A stretch of DNA of 64,000 nt from Herbaspirillum sp. AP02. Its GTDB lineage: Bacteria; Pseudomonadota; Gammaproteobacteria; Burkholderiales; Burkholderiaceae_D. A program made the position numbers and the translations under genes. Each line of letters opens with the position of its first letter. Within the stretch, counting starts at the first letter, position 1. The notes under the pieces are model-generated. The model made no database searches, was not told the DNA's origin, and was given only the letters and a program-made list of their open reading frames with translations. The stretch spans positions 248,001-312,000 of the forward strand of contig NZ_JADWMY010000004.1 in assembly GCF_015767275.1 (NCBI RefSeq), given 5' to 3'. Shown piece by piece: positions 17,419 to 26,245 of the stretch.

Positions 17419-18459
17419 ATGAAAGCATTCGCACTGCGTCCTACCCTGACCGGCCTGCTGGCCGGCGTCTGCCTGCTCTCCGCCGTCAGCGTCAGTTCCC
17501 TGGCCCTGGCCGCCGACAAGGAAGTCACCATCGCCTACCAGGACATGATGGTCCCCTGGCGCTACGCCCAGCAGCTCGACGAAGCCGCCAAGGAGACCGG
17601 CTACAAGGTCAACTACCGCAAGTTCGGCGGTGGCGGCGACGTCATCCGCGCCATGGCCTCGGGCAACGTGCAGATCGGTGAAGCCGGTTCCAGCCCGGTG
17701 GCGGCCGGCCTGTCGCAGGGCCTGCCGATCCAGCTGTTCTGGATCCTGGACAACATCAACGACGCCGAGGCCATGGTGGCCCGCAACGGAGCCGGCATCA
17801 GCTCGGTGGCACAGCTCAAGGGCAAGCGCCTGGGCGTGCCCTTCGTCTCCACCAGCCACTTCCATGCGCTCATGGCGATCAAGCAGGCCGGCCTGTCGGC
17901 GGCCGACGTGAAGGTGCTCAACATGCGTCCGCCCGAGATCGCAGCGGCCTGGGAGCGCGGCGACATCGATGCTGCCTTCGTCTGGAACCCGGTGCTGGCC
18001 AAGATCAGCGCCAGTGGCACGGTGGTGACCAGCTCCGGCAAGATCGCCGCCCAGACCGGCATCGCCACCTTCGACGGCTTCGTGGTCAACCGCGACTGGG
18101 CCAAGGAGCATGAGAAGTTCATGATCAGCTTCACCCGCATGCTGGCCAAGTACGACGCCATGTATCGCGCCAACCCGGGTCAATGGACCGGCGACACCGC
18201 GCAGGGCAAGGCGGTGGCAGCCATCTCCGGTGGCGAGCCGGGCGAGGTGGCGGCAGCACTGAAGCTCTACCAGTTCCCGACGCCGGCCGAACAGGCTTCC
18301 ACCAAGTGGCTCTCGGGCGGCAAGGATGCCGGTGCCGTCAAGTCGCTGCAGGCCACGGCCGAGTTCCTGAAGGAACAGAAGACCCTGCAGGCCATCCTGC
18401 CGGATTACTCGGTGGGCGTGACCGACCAGTACGTCAAGGCCATCGCGGCCGGCAAGTAA
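17419..18459 (+). CDS. tauA: Taurine/sulfonate ABC transporter, periplasmic binding protein
   Basis: 346 residues from the ATG at 17419 (MKAFALRP) with a good ribosome site; the ORF opens 13 codons earlier without support. It has a Sec signal peptide ending at ALAADKE. The body is TauA/SsuA-like: VTIAYQDMMVPWRYAQQLDEAAKE, an EAGSSPVAAGLSQGLPIQLFWI stretch near 90-110, and the GKRLGVPFVSTSHFHALMAIKQ and AAFVWNPVLAKI motifs seen in TauA. It delivers taurine or a related sulfonate to TauBC. It is the first gene of the four-gene unit tauABC-mocR. Confidence 0.88.
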   Translation: MKAFALRPTLTGLLAGVCLLSAVSVSSLALAADKEVTIAYQDMMVPWRYAQQLDEAAKETGYKVNYRKFGGGGDVIRAMASGNVQIGEAGSSPVAAGLSQGLPIQLFWILDNINDAEAMVARNGAGISSVAQLKGKRLGVPFVSTSHFHALMAIKQAGLSAADVKVLNMRPPEIAAAWERGDIDAAFVWNPVLAKISASGTVVTSSGKIAAQTGIATFDGFVVNRDWAKEHEKFMISFTRMLAKYDAMYRANPGQWTGDTAQGKAVAAISGGEPGEVAAALKLYQFPTPAEQASTKWLSGGKDAGAVKSLQATAEFLKEQKTLQAILPDYSVGVTDQYVKAIAAGK

Positions 18460-18507
18460 GGTCGTCGTCCCTTCCCTTTTTCACCCATTCATCCTTGGAG
18501 CGCGAGC

Positions 18508-19293
18508 ATGCTTGAAATCGACCAGGTCTCGATCGAATACCCGGCCCGCAAGGGGCCGCCCAGCCTGGCGCTGGACCAGGTCTCGCTGTCCATCCCGGCT
18601 GGCGAGTTCGTGGTGGCGCTGGGGGCCTCCGGCTGCGGCAAGACCACCCTGCTCAATACCATTGCCGGCTTCATCCCGCCCACGCGGGGCGAAATCCGGC
18701 TGGCCGGCGAGGCGGTGGACGGTCCCGGTTCGGATCGCGGCGTGGTGTTCCAGAAGCATGCGCTGATGCCCTGGATGAATGTGGTGGAAAACGTCGAATT
18801 CGGCCTCAAGCTGCGCAAGATGCCGTTGCACGAGCGGCGCCGCATCGCCCTCGAATGTCTCAACAAGGTGGGCCTGCTGTCCTCGGCCCACAAGCAGGTC
18901 TATGAACTGTCGGGCGGCATGCAGCAGCGCGTGGGGGTGGCGCGCGCCATCGCCTCCTCGCCCTCGGTGATGTTGCTGGACGAACCGCTGGGCGCGCTCG
19001 ACGCCTTCACCCGCGAAGCCATCCAGGAACTGCTGCTGGACCTCTGGAACGAATCCCAGGGGGTGTTCTTCTTCATCACCCACGATGTGGAGGAAGCCCT
19101 GTTCCTGGCCACCCGCCTGATCGTGATGGCGCCCAGCCCGGGCCGCGTGGTGCATGACCTGAGCATGCCCTTCGCCCGCCGCTACCTGGCCACCCGCGAT
19201 GCCCGCGGCACCAAGGCCGATCCTGAATTCATCGCCGCCCGCGAACGCGTGCTGGCGCTGGTCCACCAAACCTCGTCGACCGGGATGCACTGA
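18508..19293 (+). CDS. tauB: Taurine/sulfonate ABC transporter ATPase
   Basis: 261 residues. It has Walker [10 protein letters not shown] near 43, Q-loop [13 protein letters not shown], signature [15 protein letters not shown] near 140, Walker [13 protein letters not shown] near 160 and switch [14 protein letters not shown]. The MPWMNV and [14 protein letters not shown] motifs are typical of TauB/SsuB. GGAG precedes the ATG at 6 nt. The stop shares one base with the permease start. Confidence 0.92.
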   Translation: MLEIDQVSIEYPARKGPPSLALDQVSLSIPAGEFVVALGASGCGKTTLLNTIAGFIPPTRGEIRLAGEAVDGPGSDRGVVFQKHALMPWMNVVENVEFGLKLRKMPLHERRRIALECLNKVGLLSSAHKQVYELSGGMQQRVGVARAIASSPSVMLLDEPLGALDAFTREAIQELLLDLWNESQGVFFFITHDVEEALFLATRLIVMAPSPGRVVHDLSMPFARRYLATRDARGTKADPEFIAARERVLALVHQTSSTGMH

Positions 19294-20204
19294 TGAACAG
19301 CACCACCGCCACCGCCGTCACCAAGCCGGCGCAGGAGACCACCATGCCCCCCTCTACCCGCCCTGCGGCCACCGCATCCGCCCAGGCCACTGCCCCGCGC
19401 CGTCGCCGGCGCCCGCGCAACTATGGCGCCCCGGGCCAGGGCAGCACCTGGCTGATCAGCACCCTCACCCTGGTGGCCTTGCTGCTGCTATGGTGGATCG
19501 CCACCGGCCTGCACTGGATCAAGCCGCTGTTCCTGCCCACCCCGCAGGCCACCCTGGATGCGCTGATGGGCGCCCTGCACGGCCAGACCCAGGGCGACAC
19601 GCCGCTGGCGCAACACGTGCTCATCAGCCTGAGCCGGGTGATGGCAGCCTTCCTGCTGGCAGTGGTCACGGCCGTGCCGGTGGGCCTGGCCATGGGCACC
19701 TCGCGCCTGGTACGCGGCATCGCCGACCCGATCATCGAGTTCTATCGGCCGCTGCCGCCGCTGGCCTACCTGCCGCTGATCGTGATCTGGCTGGGTATCG
19801 ATGAAAGCGCCAAGGTCACGCTGATCTACCTGGCCTGCTTCGCCCCGCTGGCGATGGCTTCCAAGGCCGGCGTGCGCTCGGTGGCGATCGAACAGATCAA
19901 TGCGGCGCGCTCGCTGGGTGCGAGCAACTGGCAGGTGATCCGCATGGTGGTGTTTCCGGCGGCACTGCCGGAAATCCTGACCGGCATGCGCATCGCCGTG
20001 GGCTTCGGCTGGACCACCCTGGTGGCGGCCGAGATGGTGGCGGCCACCGCCGGCATCGGGCAGATGGTGCTCAATGCCTCCAACTTCCTGCGTACCGACA
20101 TCGTGATCATGGGCATCATCGTCATCGGCGTGCTGGCCTACCTGATCGACCTGCTCATGCGCAAGATGGAAGAAAAGCTGATTCCGTGGAAGGGCAAGAT
20201 GTGA
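19293..20204 (+). CDS. tauC: Taurine/sulfonate ABC transporter permease
   Basis: 303 residues. A hydrophilic, Ala/Thr/Arg-rich N-terminus of about 50 residues precedes six membrane helices. The BPD_transp_1 core includes the EAA loop (AARSLGASNWQVIRMVVFPAALPEILTGMRIAVGFGWTTLVAAEM), which places it in the TauC/SsuC group. The start shares a base with tauB, and the stop overlaps the MocR gene by 4 nt (GTGA). Confidence 0.92.
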   Translation: MNSTTATAVTKPAQETTMPPSTRPAATASAQATAPRRRRRPRNYGAPGQGSTWLISTLTLVALLLLWWIATGLHWIKPLFLPTPQATLDALMGALHGQTQGDTPLAQHVLISLSRVMAAFLLAVVTAVPVGLAMGTSRLVRGIADPIIEFYRPLPPLAYLPLIVIWLGIDESAKVTLIYLACFAPLAMASKAGVRSVAIEQINAARSLGASNWQVIRMVVFPAALPEILTGMRIAVGFGWTTLVAAEMVAATAGIGQMVLNASNFLRTDIVIMGIIVIGVLAYLIDLLMRKMEEKLIPWKGKM

Positions 20205-21784
20205 AACCCGCACAGCCGGCTGCTGGCACGCTTCCTGCGACAACGCAGGCTTTGGGACAGCGGAGCAAAGGCGTGCGTGACCACCAGGCCCATCAGGTGA
20301 TGTGGCGACAGATCTTTCCTGAGCCGGAGCGCCAGGGCAGTACCCTGCAGAGCCAGTTGCGGGTGTGCTTCGTCGATGCCGTGCTGGACGGGCGACTGGC
20401 GCCCGGCATGCGCCTGCCCTCCAGCCGCGAACTGGCCGACATGCTGGCCATTTCACGCAATACCGTGGTGCTGGTCTATGAAAAGCTGGCCGAGGACGGT
20501 TACCTGGAAAACCGTCCGCGCAACGGCTACTACGTCAGCGAGCGCTACCTGCATCACCACCGGCCGGTGCAGACCGCGCCCGACCATCCCCGCCGTGACG
20601 CACCGCAGGGGGTGGACTGGCAGGCGCGCATGCAGGCTGAGCCTGCCGGCATCAAATGGCTGGACAAGCCGGAAGACTGGCAGCGCCATCGCTATCCCTT
20701 CCTGTATGGCCAGTTCGATCCCAGCCTGTTCCCCATCGCCGACTGGCGTGAGTGCAGCCGCCAGGCGCTGGACGTGAGCTCGATCCGGGGCTGGGCGCCG
20801 GATGCCATCGACCACGACAATGCCTCCCTGGTGGACCAGTTGATCAAGCGCGTGCTGCCCCGGCGCGGCATCGCGGCGCGCCGGGACGAGGTACTGCTGA
20901 CAGTGGGGGCGCAACAGGCCCTGTACCTGGTGAGCGAACTGCTGACGCCGCCCGGCTCCACCGTGGCGGTGGAAGACCCGGGCTACATGGATGCCCGCAA
21001 CATCTTCCTGCGCCGGGGTGCGCAACTGGTGGGGCTGGAGGTGGACCGCGATGGCGTGCTGCCCGATCCGGCGGTGCTGGCCCGGGCCAGCATGCTGTAT
21101 TGCACACCCAGCCACCAGTGCCCGACCGGTATCACGCTCTCCACCGAGCGGCGGCTGGCCTTGCTGGAATGGGCGCGCACCCATGATGGTGTGATCATCG
21201 AAGACGACTACGACGCCGAGATGCAATACGTCGGCAAGCCCTCCCCGGCCCTGAAGGCCATCGACCACGAGCGCCGGGTGATCTACATCGGCAGCCTGTC
21301 CAAGACGCTCTCGCCGGGCCTGCGCATCGGCTACATCGTGGCACCGGCGGAGGTGGTGGTGCGGCTGCGCGCCTTGCGACGGCTGATGATCCGCCACCCG
21401 GCCACCAACAACCAGCTGGCGGCGGCGCTGTTCATCTCGCACGGCCATTACGACCGCTTCCTGCATCTGATGCGCGATGAACTGGCGCGGCGGGCGGGCC
21501 TACTCATCGACGCCGTACGCACGCATCTGCCGATGATGGATTTCACGCCACCGGATGGCGGCTCTGCCTTGTGGGGTCGCTTTGCGCCGGAGATCGATAC
21601 CCGGCTGCTGCGGCAGGCGGCCTTCGAGCAAGGCATCCTGGTGGAATCGGGCGAGGCCTTCTGGCTGGCCGAGCCGGGCATGGTCAATGGACTGCGGCTG
21701 GGGTTTTCATCGATCCAGGCCGAACGCATCGCACCCGGGATTGCGGCGCTGGCGGCCCTGGTGCCGCACTGCCGCCTGCGCTGA
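20201..21784 (+). CDS. MocR-family regulator (GntR HTH fused to PLP aminotransferase domain), TauR-like
   Basis: 527 residues from a GTG at 20201 that overlaps the tauC stop (GTGA); GTG codons at 20186 and 20272 are alternatives. Residues about 45-115 form a GntR winged helix (SSRELADMLAISRNTVVLVYEKLAEDGYLENRPRNGYYVS). Residues 170-525 are a fold-type I aminotransferase with the PLP lysine in GSLSKTLSPGLRIGY. MocR proteins sense PLP-linked amino compounds; TauR activates taurine genes in Rhodobacter. Being co-transcribed with tauABC suggests autoregulated control of this locus. The specific effector is inferred. Confidence 0.9.
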   Translation: MKPAQPAAGTLPATTQALGQRSKGVRDHQAHQVMWRQIFPEPERQGSTLQSQLRVCFVDAVLDGRLAPGMRLPSSRELADMLAISRNTVVLVYEKLAEDGYLENRPRNGYYVSERYLHHHRPVQTAPDHPRRDAPQGVDWQARMQAEPAGIKWLDKPEDWQRHRYPFLYGQFDPSLFPIADWRECSRQALDVSSIRGWAPDAIDHDNASLVDQLIKRVLPRRGIAARRDEVLLTVGAQQALYLVSELLTPPGSTVAVEDPGYMDARNIFLRRGAQLVGLEVDRDGVLPDPAVLARASMLYCTPSHQCPTGITLSTERRLALLEWARTHDGVIIEDDYDAEMQYVGKPSPALKAIDHERRVIYIGSLSKTLSPGLRIGYIVAPAEVVVRLRALRRLMIRHPATNNQLAAALFISHGHYDRFLHLMRDELARRAGLLIDAVRTHLPMMDFTPPDGGSALWGRFAPEIDTRLLRQAAFEQGILVESGEAFWLAEPGMVNGLRLGFSSIQAERIAPGIAALAALVPHCRLR

Positions 21785-21865
21785 GGGACGCTCTCCAGCA
21801 GCGTCTTGCAGCCGTGCAGGGCGCCACGCGCCCGGCCCTGCCTTTACCTCTCCCCCGGCCTGTGC

Positions 21866-23296
21866 CTACAGGATTTCGTCACGCAACCAGTACCAGCGAT
21901 AGAGCATGCTCTGCCCCAGCCGGCGGAAGGGCGCGGCCCACTCGCCCTGGCGCGGGAAGGGCAAGGCGCTGTCGTAGATGGGCAGGTCGATTTCCGGCCC
22001 ACGCAGGCCGGCCACGCGTTCGGCCATGCGGCGCCCGGCATGGGCCGAGAAGGACACGCCGTTGCCGCCATAGCCCAGGGCGTAGTAGATGCTCTGCGCC
22101 GGATCGGGCTGCACCACGCGCGGCATCATGTCGTGGCTGACGTCGACCCAGCCCCACCAGGAGTGATCGATCTGGATCCCCTTGAGGGCGGGAAACTTGC
22201 GGGCCAGCCCGTCGACCAGCAGGCGGTAATGGCTCTCCTGATGCGCAGCGGCCCCACTGATGGCGCTGCGGCTGCCGATCTGCACCCGACGGTCCGGCAG
22301 CAGGCGGTAGTAGAAGCGCAACGTACGGGTATCGGTGATGGCCTGATGGGTCAGGAAATTGGTGGCCTGCAGCTCCGCATCGGTGAGCGGGCGCGTGACG
22401 ATGGAATTGGACAGCACCGGGAACACGCGATTCTTCAGCAGCGGCGTCAGGCCCTGCAAGCCATAGGCGCCGGTGGCCACCGCCACCGCGCGCGCTCGCA
22501 CCACCCCACCGGGGGTGCGCAGGTGATGGACCCCGTTGCGCGTTTCCCACCCCGTCACCGGGCTGGAGGGATGCACCCGGGCGCCCAGTGCGCGGGCCAT
22601 CTTCATGTAGCCGAAGGCCAGCTTCAGCGGATGCACGCAGATGCCCACCGGCTCATGCATGGCACCGGCCGCCTCCTGGTCGCCGCACCACTCGCGCCGC
22701 ACTTCGTCACCAGTCAGGATGCGGGTGTCGTAGCCGAAACGGCTGCGCATGACCTCGGCTTCGTTGCGCAGGAAGTCCATCTTCTTGGGCCGATGGGCGG
22801 TGTAGAGATGGCCGCCAGGCTGGGGATCGCAATCGATTTCCTCGGTGAGCTGGCGGAAGGTCTCGAAGCCGTTGCGGATTTCCTCGTCCAGCTTCAGCGC
22901 GGTCGGCAAACCCCAGCGGGCGATCCATTGCGAGCGGTACAGGCGACCGCTGGCGTTCTGCCCCTGTCCGCCATTGCGGCTGGTGCAACCCCACGCGACC
23001 TGGTTGGCTTCCAGCACGGTGGCGCGGATGCCATGCTCGCGTGCCAGGAACAAGGCCGTGGCCAGGCCGGTGAAGCCGGAGCCGATGATGACCACGTCGG
23101 CATCGGTGTCGCCCGTGATGGGGCCATCGTCCGGCGGTGGCTCACCGGCGCTGGCGACCCAGTAGGTCGGCGCGTACTGCATGTTGTGGCCGGGCGAGCG
23201 CGAGACCAGCGGATCGAAGGCGGGATCGTAGGGCGTGGCGGGGGCGCGGGGATCGGAAGCGGCAGCGCCGACTTCGGCGCGGGACAGGCTGTTCAT
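21866..23296 (-). CDS. FAD-dependent amine oxidoreductase, candidate taurine dehydrogenase large subunit (TauY-like)
   Basis: 476 residues from the ATG at 23296 (MNSLSRAEVG). The same frame is open another 117 codons upstream, but that stretch overlaps the next gene and reads as low-complexity shadow. A DAO-type FAD domain begins with DVVIIGSGFTGLATALFLA near 70 and continues with CTSRNGGQGQNASG. A C-terminal ALGYGGNGVSFSAHAGRRMAE motif is typical of PuuB/DadA-like amine oxidases. It lies convergent to tauABC-mocR, with a SnoaL-like gene just upstream. That matches the tauXY pairing known from taurine-deaminating bacteria. It could instead oxidise another amine such as a gamma-glutamyl-polyamine. 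Confidence 0.75.
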   Translation of the reverse strand: MNSLSRAEVGAAASDPRAPATPYDPAFDPLVSRSPGHNMQYAPTYWVASAGEPPPDDGPITGDTDADVVIIGSGFTGLATALFLAREHGIRATVLEANQVAWGCTSRNGGQGQNASGRLYRSQWIARWGLPTALKLDEEIRNGFETFRQLTEEIDCDPQPGGHLYTAHRPKKMDFLRNEAEVMRSRFGYDTRILTGDEVRREWCGDQEAAGAMHEPVGICVHPLKLAFGYMKMARALGARVHPSSPVTGWETRNGVHHLRTPGGVVRARAVAVATGAYGLQGLTPLLKNRVFPVLSNSIVTRPLTDAELQATNFLTHQAITDTRTLRFYYRLLPDRRVQIGSRSAISGAAAHQESHYRLLVDGLARKFPALKGIQIDHSWWGWVDVSHDMMPRVVQPDPAQSIYYALGYGGNGVSFSAHAGRRMAERVAGLRGPEIDLPIYDSALPFPRQGEWAAPFRRLGQSMLYRWYWLRDEIL

Positions 23297-23357
23297 GGCA
23301 GTGGCCTTGGTAGCGGTGGACGGGCGGCGCAGAGTGGGTGGCAGAACGGATGGAAAA

Positions 23358-23771
23358 TCAGGCCGGCCTGACCGTGCGGTTCTTGCGGAAGACGTTCTTC
23401 TGCAGGATCTTGCCGTCGCGGAAGATGAACAGATCGACACCGTCGGCCTCGATGGGCGAGCCATCGGCGGCGGTGCCGGTGAAGGTCCATTCGGAGACGC
23501 CGCGCTCACCGGACACCCAATGGCGACCATTGCGCCACTGCGCATCGGGCACGGCGATCCAGGCCGAAGCAAAGGCCTTGGCAACCGCCTCATGGCCGGC
23601 ATGGCGGGTGCCGTGGGCATCGTGCCCGGCGGCAGTGAGGAATTCACAGTCGGGATGCATGTAGCTCATGAGGGCAGCGATGTCGTGGCGGTTCCAGGCA
23701 TCGGAGAAGGCCTGCAGGGTTTCCACCGTCACGGCCGGTGCGGTGCTGAGCGAATGGGATGGCGAGGACAT
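23358..23771 (-). CDS. SnoaL-like (NTF2-fold) small protein, candidate TauX-type partner
   Basis: 137 residues from the ATG at 23771, with GGAG 5 nt upstream. It has an NTF2/SnoaL fold signature: VETLQAFSDAWNRHDIAALMSYMHPDCEF near 15-43 and GTAADGSPIEADGVDLFIFRDGKI near 100. It precedes the FAD oxidoreductase by 61 nt on the same strand, so both are probably one transcript. The small subunit of taurine dehydrogenase (TauX) is, to my recollection, of this fold; the functional link is inferred from context. On its own the family is too general to assign a reaction. Confidence 0.72.
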   Translation of the reverse strand: MSSPSHSLSTAPAVTVETLQAFSDAWNRHDIAALMSYMHPDCEFLTAAGHDAHGTRHAGHEAVAKAFASAWIAVPDAQWRNGRHWVSGERGVSEWTFTGTAADGSPIEADGVDLFIFRDGKILQKNVFRKNRTVRPA

Positions 23772-24006
23772 GCGAACTCCATGGGATACCTGATACAGGC
23801 GAATACGGCACAGCCTACTGGAGCCTGGCCTGAGGGCCATAGAGCCAGCGGAGGCTTTTGATCAGGCCAGGCCGGCCGGCGATGGAGCCAGCCGATCCGC
23901 TGTGGGCAGGATGACGCCTTCTGCACCGTGCCTGACGTTTTCTGCACCATGGGCGGCAGGCGTGGACTCTACGATGAGCGCTCTTCAACCCCTGTGGAGC
24001 ATACGC

Positions 24007-24573
24007 ATGACCCATTCCAAACACCTGGCCGCCACCCTGGCCACCAGCGCTGCCCTGACGCTTTCCGCACTGTCGGCCCAGGCCGCCGATTTCACCGTGA
24101 CCAGCAAGGACATCCAGGAAGGCCAGACCCTGAGCAACGCCCAGGTCTTCCAGGGCTTCGGCTGCAGCGGCCTGAACCGGTCGCCGCAATTGTCCTGGTC
24201 GGGCGCGCCGGCCGGCACCAAGAGCTTTGCCGTCACCGTCTATGATCCCGATGCACCGACGGGCAGTGGTTGGTGGCACTGGATGGTATTCAACATCCCC
24301 GCCTCGGTGACCAGCCTGCCGGGCGGGATCACGGCCGAGGGCAAGGGCTTGCCGGCAGGTGCCATCCAGGGCCGCACCGACTACGGCAGCAGCAGCTTCG
24401 GTGGCGCCTGCCCGCCGGAAGGCGACAAGCCGCACCGTTACCAATTCGTGGTCTGGGCCTTGAAAACCGACAAGTTGCCGCTGGATGCACAAGCCAGCGG
24501 TGCTATGCTCGGCTTCATGCTCAATGCCTCGGTGCTCGGCCAGGCCCGACTGACCGCCCACTACGGACGCTGA
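24007..24573 (+). CDS. YbhB/YbcL-family (PEBP, Raf-kinase-inhibitor-like) secreted protein
   Basis: 188 residues from the ATG at 24007, which opens a Sec signal peptide (residues 1-24, ending LSAQAAD). The PEBP domain is clear: RSPQLSWSGAPAGTKSFAVTVYDPDAP, the WWHWMVFNIPA strand, GRTDYGSSSFGGACPPEGDKPHRYQFVVWAL. The DPDAP and PP-G--PHRY motifs form the ligand pocket of the family. It is probably periplasmic; its role is unknown, as for most bacterial members. An AraC regulator follows 31 nt downstream on the same strand. Confidence 0.9.
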   Translation: MTHSKHLAATLATSAALTLSALSAQAADFTVTSKDIQEGQTLSNAQVFQGFGCSGLNRSPQLSWSGAPAGTKSFAVTVYDPDAPTGSGWWHWMVFNIPASVTSLPGGITAEGKGLPAGAIQGRTDYGSSSFGGACPPEGDKPHRYQFVVWALKTDKLPLDAQASGAMLGFMLNASVLGQARLTAHYGR

Positions 24574-24604
24574 CTCCGACGCTGATTTCAACCCCCATCC
24601 CCGC

Positions 24605-25435
24605 ATGCAAAACGATCTCGCCATCCTGCCCTTCGCGCATGGCCCCGCGCCGACCCTGACCCGCATCCGCGCCCGCCAGGAGCAGAAGCTGCGCCAGGTC
24701 TTCATCGGACTGGCCAGCATCTGCCACGTGCGGCAGGGGCGCAAGCGGGTGCAATGGGGCAGCCGCCATCTGCAATGCGGTCAGGATGTATTGCTGCTGA
24801 TCGCCCCCGGCACGCAGATGAATGTCGCCAACCTGCCCCGGGGTGGCGAATACGCGGCCGACATGGTCTCGCTGCCGTCCTCGCTGCTGGAGCGCTTCCG
24901 CCTGCACTATCCGGGCCAGGGCGCAAGGGGCTTACGAAGCAGTGAAGCGGCGGCGCTGGTCAGCGTGCAGCAGGACGCCGACATCCTGCGTGCCTGGCGC
25001 TATCTGCTTGACTGCATCCGCGATGACGCAGCGGCCGACCTGCAGTGCCAGGCCGCCGAAGGCCTGTTGCTGGCGCTCAGTCTGCGTGGGACGATGGGTG
25101 GTCTGTTGCGCGAACGGGGCGACGCGATCAGCCAGCGCATCGAACAGCATCTGCTGATGCTGGCCCCGGAGCAGCGCAGCCTGGAACAGGTGGCCGAGGC
25201 CTTCCACTGCAGCGTGTCGACCCTGCGGCGCCGCCTGGCACGCGAGCAGACCGGTTTTCGCGAACTGCTGGACAAGGTGCAGCTGGGCCAGGCGCTGGAA
25301 CAACTGCAGGCCTCGTCCTTGCCGATTGCCGATATCGCCGCCTCCTGCGGCTACGATTCGGCCTCGCGTTTTGCGATCCGCTTTCGCCAGCATTACGGGC
25401 TGAGCCCCAGTGAATTGCGGCAGACCCTGCCGTGA
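24605..25435 (+). CDS. AraC-family transcriptional regulator
   Basis: 276 residues. The N-terminal part is a small sensing domain with cupin-like spacing (ICHVRQGRKRVQWGSRHLQCGQDVLLLIAPGT). The C-terminal about 100 residues carry two helix-turn-helix units: LEQVAEAFHCSVSTLRRRLAREQTGF and PIADIAASCGYDSASRFAIRFRQHYGLSPSELR. The start ATG at 24605 is only 31 nt after the PEBP gene, so co-expression is likely. The target is unknown. Confidence 0.9.
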   Translation: MQNDLAILPFAHGPAPTLTRIRARQEQKLRQVFIGLASICHVRQGRKRVQWGSRHLQCGQDVLLLIAPGTQMNVANLPRGGEYAADMVSLPSSLLERFRLHYPGQGARGLRSSEAAALVSVQQDADILRAWRYLLDCIRDDAAADLQCQAAEGLLLALSLRGTMGGLLRERGDAISQRIEQHLLMLAPEQRSLEQVAEAFHCSVSTLRRRLAREQTGFRELLDKVQLGQALEQLQASSLPIADIAASCGYDSASRFAIRFRQHYGLSPSELRQTLP

Positions 25436-25600
25436 CGGTGAGCTGGCGCCACCCAGCTCAACAACATGCACCGTCATCCCGGTACGAAAGCACCGACAAG
25501 CGGTTGAAGTGACGTCCGACTGTGGGAAACGGGAGCGAAGCCTAGTATGGCTTCAACGGCTCGCGACAGCGGGACGCCCCCAAAACTCAAGGAGATACGC

Positions 25601-25987
25601 ATGTCATCCAAACCGACTCTGAAATTCCTCGGCACCGCCCTGATCGTTGCCGCCTTCAGCACTGGCGCCATGGCGCAGACTTCGGGCGGCGCTGCCGGCT
25701 CCGGTTCGGCCGGCTCCGGCGCCACCGGTGCGCAGACCACCCCGGGTAGCGGCAACAGCGGCGCCTCCGATGCGGGCAGTTCCTCCAGCAAGAGCAAGAC
25801 CATGCGCAACCACAACAAGTCCGACAAGAGCAGCACCAAGTCCCGTTCGGGTAACAACCCGAATGCCACCGAGATGAAGGATGGTCCCATGGGCACCTCC
25901 CCCGGCGGTAATGGCGGCACGGGCGGCGGTTCCGGTGCGGGTGGTGCCGGCGGCTCGGGTGCGGGCGCTGGCGGCTCCGGTTCCTGA
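25601..25987 (+). CDS. Small secreted Gly/Ser-rich protein of unknown function
   Basis: 128 residues from the ATG at 25601 with an excellent AAGGAG site 7 nt upstream. A Sec signal peptide (residues 1-24, ending GAMAQ) leads into a low-complexity mature protein: Gly/Ser/Ala-rich at both ends and a basic Lys/Ser/Asn/Thr segment in the middle (SSSKSKTMRNHNKSDKSSTKSRSG). No domain is recognised. Similar proteins are common in Burkholderiales, often under stress promoters. A two-hairpin structure ending in a terminator follows about 80 nt downstream and may be its 3' UTR. Confidence 0.75.
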   Translation: MSSKPTLKFLGTALIVAAFSTGAMAQTSGGAAGSGSAGSGATGAQTTPGSGNSGASDAGSSSSKSKTMRNHNKSDKSSTKSRSGNNPNATEMKDGPMGTSPGGNGGTGGGSGAGGAGGSGAGAGGSGS

Positions 25988-26068
25988 TCTGTCGCGACAG
26001 TCTTTCCTGACATGACCCGACCTGCCAGGTCGCTCAGCGGGATTTGACTAGTTTGCACGTTTGAGCGC

Positions 26069-26137
26069 GGCATGGCGTAGCCTCCGTTCCTTCCCGCCAT
26101 GCCTGATTTGCCCCGTCGATCCTGACGGGGCTTTTTT
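26069..26137 (+). ncRNA. Candidate small RNA or 3'-UTR element: CU-rich-loop hairpin plus terminator hairpin
   Basis: A perfect 9-bp stem (GGCATGGCG 26069-26077 with CGCCATGCC 26095-26103) closes a 17-nt loop UAGCCUCCGUUCCUUCC. The loop contains CCUCC, an anti-Shine-Dalgarno-like sequence. Six nt later a strong intrinsic terminator begins. C/U-rich exposed loops followed by a Rho-independent terminator are the usual design of trans-acting sRNAs. No own promoter is clear, so processing from the transcript of the Gly-rich protein gene is the simplest model. Confidence 0.5.
26110..26137 (+). terminator. Rho-independent terminator
   Basis: The 8-bp stem GCCCCGTC / GACGGGGC (26110-26117, 26124-26131) with a 6-nt loop is followed directly by six T. 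It ends the transcript of the Gly-rich protein gene or candidate sRNA. Confidence 0.9.
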
Positions 26138-26245
26138 ATGCACGTTCGTCCGGCTCTGAGTGCAGGAACCAGCAAGGTGCAAGGGTACAATGGCGGGCTG
26201 TAACCACCCGTATTGCAACCTTCTCCCCCCGCCCCAACCGCGCCC

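Noticed and set aside
21866-23647. A 593-codon reading of the FAD oxidoreductase
   Set aside because: The first 117 codons overlap the SnoaL gene in another frame and are low-complexity; the family N-terminus fits the ATG at 23296.
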